From positions 62,001-126,000 of the IMG/VR virus record IMGVR_UViG_3300007513_000001: a stretch of 64,000 bases of DNA. One strand, 5' to 3'. This stretch comes from a virus. Within the stretch, counting starts at the first letter, position 1. Each line of letters opens with the position of its first letter. Shown one piece after another: positions 34,488 through 42,770 of the stretch. The notes below the pieces were generated by a model. It was not told where the DNA came from. It ran no database searches and worked only from the letters and a program-made list of their open reading frames with translations. The translations under genes and the position numbers were made by a program.

Positions 34488-35177
34488 ATGAATTTTAAAA
34501 AGAGCAATCCATTTAGTCTAAAATACTATAAAGAGATTATTGGTGGAGCTAAAAAAGCCGGGTATGAGTTTTGCACAGTTTCTGAATTTTATCAAAAGGG
34601 GTGTCCTAGCAAAAAACATTTTATTCTTAGACATGATATAGACATTGTGCCAAACTCAGTTCAACAAATGATAGATATCGAGAATGATGAAAAAGTTAAG
34701 GCTACTTATTACGTAAGAGTTTTTGGTTCTCCGTATAACCCGTTTGATTACAATATATTCAACTGCTTAAAAGTTGCGGAATCTCAAGGCCATGAAATCG
34801 GTCTCCACACAAATCCAGTAGAGTTTGCCGAAATAAATGGAATAAATCCTATTGATGTAGTAATAACAGAGTACAACGTTTTAAAAAGCCAATTTAACGT
34901 AAAGAGCATATCAACACATAGAGATTTAAACTACATGTATAATTCTTTACCGTGGCTAGAAGAAAATTGGGAAAAAATTAAAACCGCAACAAAGCTAGAG
35001 TGCCAAGCTTACGACGCTGCAATTTTTGAGAATTCTGTGTACGTTAATGAAGGATTAAATCCTCATATTTGCTGGAGAAACCATCGGCCAGAAGATGTTA
35101 TAAAGACTGACGAATCAATTTATATGCTAACGCATAATCACTGGTGGTACAACAAGCATCCGTTTGAGATAAGGTAG
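34488..35177 (+). CDS. Polysaccharide deacetylase-like protein
   Basis: 229 residues. FILRHDIDIVPNSV has the deacetylase HDxD signature, EIGLHTNPVEF a second His motif, and ISTHRDLNYMYN a further metal-site-like segment. It resembles the carbohydrate-esterase-4/NodB fold. It may remove an N-acetyl group from a sugar, creating the amine that the formyltransferases could then modify. The gene has 3-nt gaps to both neighbours. Confidence 0.75.
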   Translation: MNFKKSNPFSLKYYKEIIGGAKKAGYEFCTVSEFYQKGCPSKKHFILRHDIDIVPNSVQQMIDIENDEKVKATYYVRVFGSPYNPFDYNIFNCLKVAESQGHEIGLHTNPVEFAEINGINPIDVVITEYNVLKSQFNVKSISTHRDLNYMYNSLPWLEENWEKIKTATKLECQAYDAAIFENSVYVNEGLNPHICWRNHRPEDVIKTDESIYMLTHNHWWYNKHPFEIR

Positions 35178-35179
35178 TT

Positions 35180-35860
35180 ATGGCATTAGAAAAAGAAAAA
35201 AAAGATGTGATCATATTTTGTGGATATCGCTCTTGGGCAGAAAGTATTTTCACAGAGCTAAAAGAAAAATACAGTAGCTTTAATTGGTATTCTGCAAATA
35301 AGCCAGATCAACTAGAAAATTTATTGCAAATAAAAGAAGTAAAGCTCGTAATACTTGCGGGGTGGAGTTGGATTATTTCAAAAGATGTGGTTGAAAAAAA
35401 CTTTATAGTAGGATTGCACCCTTCAGATTTGCCCAATTATGCGGGTGGATCTCCAATACAAAATCAAGTTTTAGATGGAATAGAAAATACCAAAATGTCT
35501 TTATTTAAAGTAAGCCCTAAAATAGATAAAGGAGAAATTTTATATAAGTCTAACCTTAGTTTGTCTGGCGGCATGGAAGACATTTTTAAAAATTTAGCTT
35601 CTTCTAGTTTGCAAGTCTTAGATCTCATGTTTGCAGATTACCCGAACATAAAGCTTCACTCGCAAGTTGGAGAGGGTAAAAGCTGCAGAAGACTTAAGCC
35701 AAAAGATAGTAAGATTGATTTTAAATTTAGCGAAATGACAGCAAAAGAAATGTATGACTTTATAAGATGTAGAGAAGATCCATACCCCAATGTTTATCTA
35801 GAAGATGAAACAGGAATATTATATTTTAAAAAAGTAGACTTTGTAGAAAAAAGGAATTAA
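35180..35860 (+). CDS. Sugar N-formyltransferase-like protein
   Basis: 226 residues. VILAGWSWIISKDVVEKN, then FIVGLHPSDLPNYAGGSPIQ is the catalytic segment of formyltransferases (HPxxLP), and KMSLFKVSPKIDKGEIL with GGMEDIFKNL follow. The C-terminal ~60 residues (GEGKSCRRLKPKDSKIDFKF) match the formyl-transferase C-terminal barrel. It resembles ArnA/VioF-type sugar formyltransferases. Tight spacing to the upstream deacetylase suggests the pair acts on one nucleotide sugar. Confidence 0.85.
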   Translation: MALEKEKKDVIIFCGYRSWAESIFTELKEKYSSFNWYSANKPDQLENLLQIKEVKLVILAGWSWIISKDVVEKNFIVGLHPSDLPNYAGGSPIQNQVLDGIENTKMSLFKVSPKIDKGEILYKSNLSLSGGMEDIFKNLASSSLQVLDLMFADYPNIKLHSQVGEGKSCRRLKPKDSKIDFKFSEMTAKEMYDFIRCREDPYPNVYLEDETGILYFKKVDFVEKRN

Positions 35861-35862
35861 AA

Positions 35863-36606
35863 ATGAAAACATGCTTAGTAGTTCCGTTTTATTTCGGCGC
35901 AAGAAGAATACGTTCTGGGCACCAAACATTTAAATGCGCTAAAGACGTAATTGATCTTGCTAGAGTGTGTTTTGAAAAATACACCGCTTGGGATTCTGGC
36001 TGCGATACAGATATAATCTTTGTTAATAATTCTCCGGAAGTAGAAGAATCTGCAGAATTTTTAAAAAAAATAAATGGTTCTAAAGTAAAAAACGGAAAAT
36101 TAATTGTAATAGAAGGCAATAATATTGGCATGGGCTTCGGCGCTCATAGTTTAGCTTATGACACTTTCAGAGATGATTACGATTATTGGATGTTTACAGA
36201 AGACGATACTATTATCACTAAGAAAAATTTAATGAAGATCGCGATAGACCAACTTAGGTCTAGTTCTAAAATAGGGTTTATCGCTTGTTATGGCTTAGCG
36301 GGAAATCATGCCCACGGAGGAATAGGTTGTACCTCTAGAGAAAACTTAGAAAAAGTATGGAAAGTTCACGGAAAGTTACCTCACCACGAATCTATACCAG
36401 ATCTTACTGATAATGTAAAATTTAAAAATACTCATATAATCCATGGAGAAATAGCTTTTACTAAATGTTATGTTGACTTGGGCATGAAGATAGAAAAAGT
36501 AGCTAGTGATGGTGTTCCCTTTTGCAGGTGGGATAAAGATGAGTCGCCTTATAACGATAAAAGAGACAAAAAAAATTGGGGAGAGATAGCGCAGTGTTTG
36601 AAGTAA
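35863..36606 (+). CDS. Probable GT2-type glycosyltransferase
   Basis: 247 residues. TCLVVPFYFGARRI begins the fold, DTDIIFVNNSPEVEE is a nucleotide-site-like motif, and YDYWMFTEDDTIITKKNLM contains an acidic EDD motif like the DxD of GT-A enzymes. The sequence is divergent, so the call rests on fold pattern and context. It is followed, with overlap, by a PhyH-like oxygenase. Confidence 0.7.
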   Translation: MKTCLVVPFYFGARRIRSGHQTFKCAKDVIDLARVCFEKYTAWDSGCDTDIIFVNNSPEVEESAEFLKKINGSKVKNGKLIVIEGNNIGMGFGAHSLAYDTFRDDYDYWMFTEDDTIITKKNLMKIAIDQLRSSSKIGFIACYGLAGNHAHGGIGCTSRENLEKVWKVHGKLPHHESIPDLTDNVKFKNTHIIHGEIAFTKCYVDLGMKIEKVASDGVPFCRWDKDESPYNDKRDKKNWGEIAQCLK

Positions 36607-37337
36607 ATAACAAAAAATTGCTAAGCGAGGGCTACATTGTTTTAGACAAATTTTTAACTGTAGAAGAATGTAGAAAGATTGAAGAAGAATTTTTAAATTT
36701 ATTAGAGACAATTGATATTTCTAAAACTGCTAATCATCCTAAGCTTAAAGTGGCTAACCATACAAAAACTAGAGAAGTTTCGGGAAATTTAGGAAATCTT
36801 TCTATGCCAGTCTTGCTCATTAGAGGCCATAACGGCTTTGATGATAATATGATAGAGCTTTTTAAAGCAGAAAAGTTGATTAATTTACCCGTAGAAAAAA
36901 TAAAGGCAGCAATTTCTTCTGCTGGCTTTTATGATTGCCGTTTAAGTTTTTCTTTATATTACAACGATAGTATTTCTAACACTCGAGGTTACCACCGCGA
37001 CGCCTCTCCATTGCCGCATCCCTTATATCCACGCGAAACTAAAAAGCTATATAAGTTTTTTATGTATGTAACCGACGTTTTTTCTATAGACCAGGGACCA
37101 TATTCTTATATTTCTAATACGCACTCGTGGGAAGGAAGTTTAAAAATTGCAGATCAGTTTAATGGGTCATATCTTAAACCTGGTGAAAAAGAAGAGCACG
37201 ATATAGATTTAGATCCTAAAATATTTTTAGGAAAAGCTGGCCTTGCTTTAATATCTGATCAAGCTGGATTCCATCGGGGGCTCCCACAAAGCAAGGGGTC
37301 TAAAAGAATTATGCTGGTATGTAAAATAAGGAGTTAA
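36594..37337 (+). CDS. Phytanoyl-CoA dioxygenase-like (Fe(II)/2OG) protein
   Basis: 247 residues. GYIVLDKFLTVEECRKIEEE is the typical PhyH N-terminus. GYHRDASPLPHP contains the HxD iron-binding pair, and GFHRGLPQ the distal histidine, followed by an Arg (KRIML) for 2-oxoglutarate. It would hydroxylate a small molecule or sugar. GTG 36594 with GGGGAG upstream is preferred over TTG 36576, which has no ribosome site; it lies 13 nt inside the preceding gene. Substrate unknown. Confidence 0.75.
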   Translation: MFEVNNKKLLSEGYIVLDKFLTVEECRKIEEEFLNLLETIDISKTANHPKLKVANHTKTREVSGNLGNLSMPVLLIRGHNGFDDNMIELFKAEKLINLPVEKIKAAISSAGFYDCRLSFSLYYNDSISNTRGYHRDASPLPHPLYPRETKKLYKFFMYVTDVFSIDQGPYSYISNTHSWEGSLKIADQFNGSYLKPGEKEEHDIDLDPKIFLGKAGLALISDQAGFHRGLPQSKGSKRIMLVCKIRS

Positions 37338-37346
37338 GGAAAGACA

Positions 37347-38330
37347 ATGGGCGAGAAAATAAAATTTGAGCAAGTTCCAATCGATAAAATAGCTCTCGAC
37401 ATAAGAGACGATATTAATTTAAGAACTTATGTATTGCTAAATCGCGCTGGACATATTTGGAAGCATTTTCTAAGGGGCGCTAATGAGTACAACATTCGTC
37501 CAAGGACTTACGAAAAGTTTCTAGAGCTTTATCAAGACATTAGAGTAAACGGAATAAAAGATCCAATAAAAGCTCAGAAGATTAATGGGAGATTTTATTT
37601 AGAAGACGGCGCTCATCGGCTTGCTGCCGCTCGAGCGCTGGGAATGAAATTTATTGATGTAGAAATAGTAACTAATTGCGGAATACCTTCTGTGTTTGTG
37701 GCAAAACCAAAAACTGTAGAAATACCATTTCCGATAGATCAAAATAATCCAAGAATCTTAAAAATATTCAAGTATATTGATAGCGATATTATAGAAAAAT
37801 TTGCTGACTTAGAGCTTTCTACTGATACTGAAAAAGAGCCAATGAAAGGAGCTTCAGTTTTTTGGCCCATGTGCTACGATCACTGGCCAGCCATGCTAGA
37901 AGAATTAAAAAAATTCCATAATGTAACTAAAAAAATAGAAATTACATGTGGCTCAAGAGATGTACTGCATGAGATGATAGTCGACTTTTACAAATCAGAC
38001 GATGTAGCTCCTTGGAAGGTGGAAGCTAAATTTCCATATTGTGATAATGCTCCTATGAAATTTTTAGTTTTAGAATTTGATATTGAAGATGCTAGGCACA
38101 GAATTAAAAGAAAAACTGGAAATGAAATTTCTATGGCAATAGAAGATTTAAAAAGTTATATAAGAAAAACTTTTCGTCCAATTGTTGCGAATTATCCTGC
38201 TAATGGTCAACCAGACCTTATCATTCACGCTGGAGACAACGAATATCAAACTTCAGAAATATTGAAAACTGTAATAAGGTTTAAAGATAATCAATCTGTA
38301 GAAATAAAAGATTTAACTGCGAGTGAATAA
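37347..38330 (+). CDS. ParB/sulfiredoxin-fold domain protein, unknown role
   Basis: 327 residues. The N-terminal ~130 residues hold a ParB-N/Srx-like domain: NGIKDPIKAQKINGRFYLED followed by GAHRLAAARALGMKF, matching the G-x-HR-xAA motif of that fold. The C-terminal ~190 residues are of no family I recognise. Proteins with such domains are known as nucleotide-dependent kinases or DNA-binding proteins. It lies amid sugar-modification genes, so it may modify a glycan or protein rather than bind DNA. AAGGA precedes the ATG. Confidence 0.65.
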   Translation: MGEKIKFEQVPIDKIALDIRDDINLRTYVLLNRAGHIWKHFLRGANEYNIRPRTYEKFLELYQDIRVNGIKDPIKAQKINGRFYLEDGAHRLAAARALGMKFIDVEIVTNCGIPSVFVAKPKTVEIPFPIDQNNPRILKIFKYIDSDIIEKFADLELSTDTEKEPMKGASVFWPMCYDHWPAMLEELKKFHNVTKKIEITCGSRDVLHEMIVDFYKSDDVAPWKVEAKFPYCDNAPMKFLVLEFDIEDARHRIKRKTGNEISMAIEDLKSYIRKTFRPIVANYPANGQPDLIIHAGDNEYQTSEILKTVIRFKDNQSVEIKDLTASE

Positions 38331-38955
38331 AACCATGTTTTTAGATTTAGTCGGCTTTTTTAATTCGATAAAAAACCTTAGATATTTTGCCACAAAAATT
38401 GAAACACCGTTTTTTAATGATCATTTTCCAGAAGATTATCCAGTTGGAAGAGATGTAGATCTTATTTGCCATCCCGAAGACTTTAGTCGTATATGTTGTT
38501 TATGTGAAGAGTTCATTCAACCAAAAGAGCCATTTTTACGAAGAATAGCCAAAGACACGCCAAAGCATTTTAGATATCGTATTGAATCTGCGAATTACTT
38601 TGTGAGACCAAACCCCAGCTCATACGACAAACTTATCCACGGTTTACCCATGACCAAACTACATTTTCAAGTTGATATATCGGCAATATCTGAAAAAGAA
38701 TACAGCTGTTTTTCAGATAATTTTATTAGTTCTATATTTGATGACTTGGATACTAAAAACGGAATCAATATTTTAGACAAAGATAGGGAGTCTACATTTC
38801 GGTTAATGTTTTGGAAAAAATCTCCAGCCGCAGTTCACCATTCAGATTATATTAGCAAAAATTTTGATAGAGAAATTTTGATGAATTTTAGAGATGGAGA
38901 AATAAAAGAATTTGCTAAAAACATTTTAGAGAGACTGGAAAAAGAAAGTGCGTAA
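38323..38955 (+). CDS. Nucleotidyltransferase-like hypothetical protein
   Basis: 210 residues. The segment YPVGRDVDLICHPEDFSRI near residues 42-60 resembles the GxDxD... metal-binding motif of the minimal nucleotidyltransferase fold (polymerase-beta type), as found in some LPS-cluster proteins of unknown role. The rest is not recognised. It is 8 nt overlapped with the GT29-like gene and with the upstream gene, so it belongs to the nonulosonate segment of the cluster. Function is inferred only weakly. Confidence 0.55.
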   Translation: MNKTMFLDLVGFFNSIKNLRYFATKIETPFFNDHFPEDYPVGRDVDLICHPEDFSRICCLCEEFIQPKEPFLRRIAKDTPKHFRYRIESANYFVRPNPSSYDKLIHGLPMTKLHFQVDISAISEKEYSCFSDNFISSIFDDLDTKNGINILDKDRESTFRLMFWKKSPAAVHHSDYISKNFDREILMNFRDGEIKEFAKNILERLEKESA

Positions 38956-39574
38956 AGTAGTTTTAGTTGGCAACTCTGGAGAAGCCCTTAATTCTAGGGC
39001 TGGAACTAGTATCGATTCGTCAGATGTAGTAATTAGAATGAACGATTTTGCAGTTTATGGATATGAAGCTTTTGTTGGTTCTAAGACTGATGTAGTTGTC
39101 TGCGCTTTTAGTGGAGATAATAAAATATGCGATATCAAAAACTACCCAAGCTACCCAACTAGAGACTTAGCTAAAAATAGTACAGTGTGGAGCGCTAGAT
39201 TTTTCGAACATCAGCATGATCCTCGAGGCCCGCAAAGAAGAAAGCTTTGCGAAGATCTTCTCGGTCATTCTAACGTAAGACAGCCAACTTTAGACCAGTG
39301 GAATAGAGCGCTAAATAATGCGTATTCTAATTTTTGGAGAAAGCAACCCTCTACTGGGTTAATGGCTATAGAAATGTCACTAGAAAAATATGAGGGTGAA
39401 GAGATATATCTTTATGGTTTTGATTTTAATGTTGAAAAAACTCATTATTTTGATAAAGATTATCTAGATAAAGATTATCCTGGCGATCGATGCGGTCATA
39501 ATTGGGAAGGAGAGTCGTTGTATATTCAACGTTTAATAAACCAAGGAAAAATAAAACTCCTAAAAGGTGTTTAA
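38948..39574 (+). CDS. GT29-type sialyltransferase-like protein
   Basis: 208-residue protein with the sialylmotifs of GT29. Motif L: VLVGNSGEALNS then IDSSDVVIRMNDF, and VGSKTDV. Motif S: PSTGLMAIEMSL, ending in IYLYGFDF. Motif VS: GHNWEGESLYIQ, including the catalytic-type His. GT29 enzymes transfer CMP-sialic acid (or related) to glycans and are best known in eukaryotes, with bacterial and viral members in marine settings. It sits directly upstream of CMP-nonulosonate and nonulosonate synthase genes that would make its donor. GTG start overlaps the previous gene by 8 nt. Confidence 0.88.
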   Translation: MRKVVLVGNSGEALNSRAGTSIDSSDVVIRMNDFAVYGYEAFVGSKTDVVVCAFSGDNKICDIKNYPSYPTRDLAKNSTVWSARFFEHQHDPRGPQRRKLCEDLLGHSNVRQPTLDQWNRALNNAYSNFWRKQPSTGLMAIEMSLEKYEGEEIYLYGFDFNVEKTHYFDKDYLDKDYPGDRCGHNWEGESLYIQRLINQGKIKLLKGV

Positions 39575-40222
39575 ATGTATTGGATAGTCATTCCTGCTCG
39601 CCGCGGATCTAAAGGTCTTCCCTTTAAAAATAGAAAATTATTCAGGTTCACATCAGGCATAGTACCTTCTGATCGTTTGTCAAACACTATAGTGACATCA
39701 GATGATGAAATAATTTTAGAAGGTGCTGTTAATGCAGGTTTCTTAAGCCACAAAAGAGACAAGTCGCTTGCAAAAGACGAGACTTCGGTTCGCGAAGTTT
39801 TAAAAGACGTCATATCTAAATTTAATATTCCAGCCAATGATACTATAATCATGCTGTATTTAACATACCCGCAGAGAACTTGGTTTGATGTTTCTAGAGC
39901 CATATCGTTTTATGAAATTTCTAATGGTAAATCCCTTCTTTGTCGAAAAGAATTAGAAAGTTCTCCATATCTTTGTTTTTATGAAGAACATGAATGGAAG
40001 GGGACGAAAATAATAGAACATGATTTCTGCCGTCGCCAAGATTATAGAGTTTGTTTTGAAGCATCTCATTTTATAGCGATGATGGAAGTCTCTAAAATTA
40101 ATGAACTAGATACAAATCTATATTGTAAAGATACAATATTCTTACCAATAGATTCTTGTATAGACGTTGACGAAGAAAAAGATTTAAGGAAATATTTTAA
40201 TGAAAACCAAGATAATAGCTGA
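39575..40222 (+). CDS. neuA: CMP-nonulosonate (CMP-sialic acid) synthetase-like
   Basis: 215 residues. WIVIPARRGSKGLPFKNRK is the NeuA/KdsB-type cytidylyltransferase signature, IVTSDDEIILEGA, then LTYPQRTWFDV, follow the family order, and IDSCIDVDEEKDL is the terminal substrate segment. It would activate a nonulosonic acid (sialic, pseudaminic or legionaminic) with CTP. Slightly short for NeuA (about 225). Overlaps the synthase gene by 23 nt. The sugar's identity cannot be read from sequence. Confidence 0.88.
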   Translation: MYWIVIPARRGSKGLPFKNRKLFRFTSGIVPSDRLSNTIVTSDDEIILEGAVNAGFLSHKRDKSLAKDETSVREVLKDVISKFNIPANDTIIMLYLTYPQRTWFDVSRAISFYEISNGKSLLCRKELESSPYLCFYEEHEWKGTKIIEHDFCRRQDYRVCFEASHFIAMMEVSKINELDTNLYCKDTIFLPIDSCIDVDEEKDLRKYFNENQDNS

Positions 40223-41021
40223 AATTGGGATTAATCATAATGGTGATATTGATATTGCAAAAAGGTTAATAGACATAGCGGTGGTAGCAGGGTGCGACTA
40301 TGCAAAGTTTCAAAAAAGAACTCCAGATATATGCGTACCAGAAGCTCAAAAAAATAAAATGAGAAACACCCCATGGGGTGAAATGAAATATATTGACTAT
40401 AAGAAGAAGATTGAATTTGAAAAAGAAGAATATGAAGAACTTTATGATTATGTTAAAGACAAGCCCATTGAGTTATTTTCTTCTGTTTGGGACAAGCCTT
40501 CTGTAGACTTTATGTCAAACTACACAAATGTTACAAAAATCGGATCAGCTCTAATTACCGACCTAGAATTATGCAGATATGCCAGAGATAATTCAAAGAC
40601 GCTTATTGTATCTACCGGGATGAGTACAGAAGAAGAAATTGATGCTTGCATTGCTGCATGCAGCCCCGATGTTATAATGCACACAAATTCGACTTATCCA
40701 TCTCCTGTTGACGAATTAAACTTAAATTATATCAATTGGCTATCTAATAAATGGCCTGGTGTAGATATCGGTTATAGCGGTCATGAATTTGGTTTGGTTA
40801 CCACCTTTGCCGCAGTCGCAATGGGAGCTACTTGGATAGAGCGCCACATAACACTCGACCGAGTTATGTGGGGAAGCGACCAACTTTCTTCTGTAGAACC
40901 AGGAGGATTAATTAAGCTTGTAAAAGGAATTAGAGATATTGAAAAATCTTTTGGCAAGAGTGGTCCAAGAAAACCTCTCGGTTCCGAGCTAGAAAAGAGA
41001 AAAAGCTTGAGGGGTATATAG
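40200..41021 (+). CDS. neuB: N-acetylneuraminate/nonulosonate synthase-like
   Basis: 273-residue TIM-barrel synthase. IIAEIGINHNGDIDIAKRLI is the NeuB N-terminus, AKFQKRTPD the substrate loop, FSSVWDKPSVDFM and GYSGHEFGLVTTFAAVAMGA the metal and PEP-binding segments, and ERHITLDRVMWGSDQLSS the catalytic end. It condenses a 6-carbon amino sugar with phosphoenolpyruvate. The C-terminal SAF (antifreeze-like) domain of NeuB/PseI, about 60 residues, is absent. Together with neuA and GT29 this makes a short nonulosonate pathway. Confidence 0.9.
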   Translation: MKTKIIAEIGINHNGDIDIAKRLIDIAVVAGCDYAKFQKRTPDICVPEAQKNKMRNTPWGEMKYIDYKKKIEFEKEEYEELYDYVKDKPIELFSSVWDKPSVDFMSNYTNVTKIGSALITDLELCRYARDNSKTLIVSTGMSTEEEIDACIAACSPDVIMHTNSTYPSPVDELNLNYINWLSNKWPGVDIGYSGHEFGLVTTFAAVAMGATWIERHITLDRVMWGSDQLSSVEPGGLIKLVKGIRDIEKSFGKSGPRKPLGSELEKRKSLRGI

Positions 41022-41735
41022 ATGAATTATGTTTTCGATATAGACGGCACTATATGCAGAGTCTCTGGAACCGATTATAGTACTGCTTCTCCTTTAGAAG
41101 AAAGAATAGAATACATAAATGATTTGTATGATTCTGGAAACAATATAACATATATGACCGCAAGAGGAATGGGTAGGCATAATGGAAATAGAGAAAAAGC
41201 ATGCAGTCAATTTTACGAATTTACTAAAAATCAATTAGCGTCTTGGGGAGCAAAACACCACCGACTTTTGTTGGGAAAACCAGCGGCCGATATTTACGTT
41301 GATGACAAAGGAATGTTAGATAAAGATTTTTTTAGCGGAATAAAGAAAAATAAAAATTCTGCTAGATTTTTGCCAAGAAAAACTAACTTAGAGATGAACC
41401 ATGTAGAAAAAGGATGGGGCTGGGAACGCTGGATATGTAATGGCCCAGAATATTGCGGCAAACTTCTTTTTTTTAATAAGGGAAAAATGTGTTCTTGGCA
41501 TCGTCATGCTCTCAAAGACGAAGTGTTTTATCTACAGTCTGGAAAGATGCTAGTAAAATATTCAGAGCAAGATGATATTTCTAAAGCCGAAGAGCTTATA
41601 CTAAACCCAGGTGACAATTTTCACGTTTATAGAGGTCTTCGGCATAGGATGATAGCCCTAGAAGATTCAGAGTTGTTCGAATTTTCAACTCAGCACTTTG
41701 ACACAGACAGCTATAGAATTATAAAGGGCGATTAA
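41022..41735 (+). CDS. HAD-like phosphatase domain fused to cupin
   Basis: 237 residues. NYVFDIDGTIC at 2-12 is the HAD nucleophile motif, ITYMTARGM contains the second HAD motif, and YVDDKGM a third. From about residue 125 a cupin follows: MCSWHRHALKDEVFYLQSGK, then NPGDNFHVYRGLRHRM. The HAD part may remove a phosphate from a sugar, as in nonulosonate synthesis, and the cupin may isomerise or bind it. The fusion is unusual. It begins 1 nt after the NeuB stop. Confidence 0.8.
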   Translation: MNYVFDIDGTICRVSGTDYSTASPLEERIEYINDLYDSGNNITYMTARGMGRHNGNREKACSQFYEFTKNQLASWGAKHHRLLLGKPAADIYVDDKGMLDKDFFSGIKKNKNSARFLPRKTNLEMNHVEKGWGWERWICNGPEYCGKLLFFNKGKMCSWHRHALKDEVFYLQSGKMLVKYSEQDDISKAEELILNPGDNFHVYRGLRHRMIALEDSELFEFSTQHFDTDSYRIIKGD

Positions 41736-42770
41736 ATGAGAGTACTAGTTACAGGTTCTGGGGGCTTAATAGGTAGCGAAGCTGCTGAATATTTTTTAAA
41801 AAAGCAGAATGTTACAGTGAAGGGCGTTGACAACAATATGCGGATGGTTTTCTTTGGTCCGGGCGGAGATGTAAGCTCTACAATTTTAAGACTTTCAGCT
41901 TATAAAAATTATAGCCACACAAATATTGACATAACAAATAAGCTGGCTGTCGATGAAGCTATTTCATCATTTCAGCCCGATCTTTTGATTCATTGTGCAG
42001 CACAACCCAGCCATGACAAGGCTGCAGATATTCCGCATTTAGATTTTGAAGTTAACGCAAATGGAACATTAAATCTTTTAGAATCTTTTCGAAACCACTG
42101 TAGCGAATCTTCAGTTTTTATACACGTGAGCACTAATAAAGTGTATGGAGACGGGCCTAACTATCTTGATTTAACAGAGGGGCAAACTCGATATGATTTT
42201 GCTGATGAAAAATATAAAAACGGCATCGCTGAAGATTTTTCTATAGATAGTTGTCTGCATTCTCTTTTCGGGGCCTCTAAGGTCGCTGGAGATATCTTGG
42301 CGCAAGAGTATGGTAGATACTTTGGCTTGAACGTTGGAGTCTTCAGAGGCGGCTGTCTAACCGGACCGCAACATGCTGGGGTAGAGCTGCATGGTTTTCT
42401 TTCTTACATCATAAAGTGCGCAAAATCTGGTAATCCATATACTATTTTTGGCTATAAAGGAAAACAGGTTAGAGACCAAATTCACTGTTACGATGTGGTA
42501 AGAGTTTTTGAAGAGTTTGCCGCAGATCCTAAAAAGGGAGAAGTATACAATCTCGGTGGAGGCGTGCACAATAGCGCGTCTGTATTAGAAGTGATAAGTT
42601 TAATACAAGAAATTTCTGGATACGAATTGAATTATTCGCACTCTAGTGAAGCAAGAATTGGTGATCACATATGTTACTACACCGATATGTCTAAATTTAA
42701 ATCTCACTATCCTTCTTGGAGCATGAAATATAGCTTGAATGCGATAATAGAGGAAATGATAAATGGATAA
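41736..42770 (+). CDS. CDP-paratose 2-epimerase-like SDR
   Basis: 344-residue extended short-chain dehydrogenase. MRVLVTGSGGLIGSEAAEYF is the Rossmann motif; VDNNMRMVFFGPGGDV strongly recalls the CDP-paratose/tyvelose epimerase family; HCAAQPSHDKA, VSTNKVYGD and FGASKVAGD (a YxxxK variant with F in place of Y at the catalytic position) follow. The replacement of the usual Tyr in YxxxK should be checked. It would interconvert CDP-linked sugars. TAAATG junction with the upstream gene. Confidence 0.82.
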   Translation: MRVLVTGSGGLIGSEAAEYFLKKQNVTVKGVDNNMRMVFFGPGGDVSSTILRLSAYKNYSHTNIDITNKLAVDEAISSFQPDLLIHCAAQPSHDKAADIPHLDFEVNANGTLNLLESFRNHCSESSVFIHVSTNKVYGDGPNYLDLTEGQTRYDFADEKYKNGIAEDFSIDSCLHSLFGASKVAGDILAQEYGRYFGLNVGVFRGGCLTGPQHAGVELHGFLSYIIKCAKSGNPYTIFGYKGKQVRDQIHCYDVVRVFEEFAADPKKGEVYNLGGGVHNSASVLEVISLIQEISGYELNYSHSSEARIGDHICYYTDMSKFKSHYPSWSMKYSLNAIIEEMING

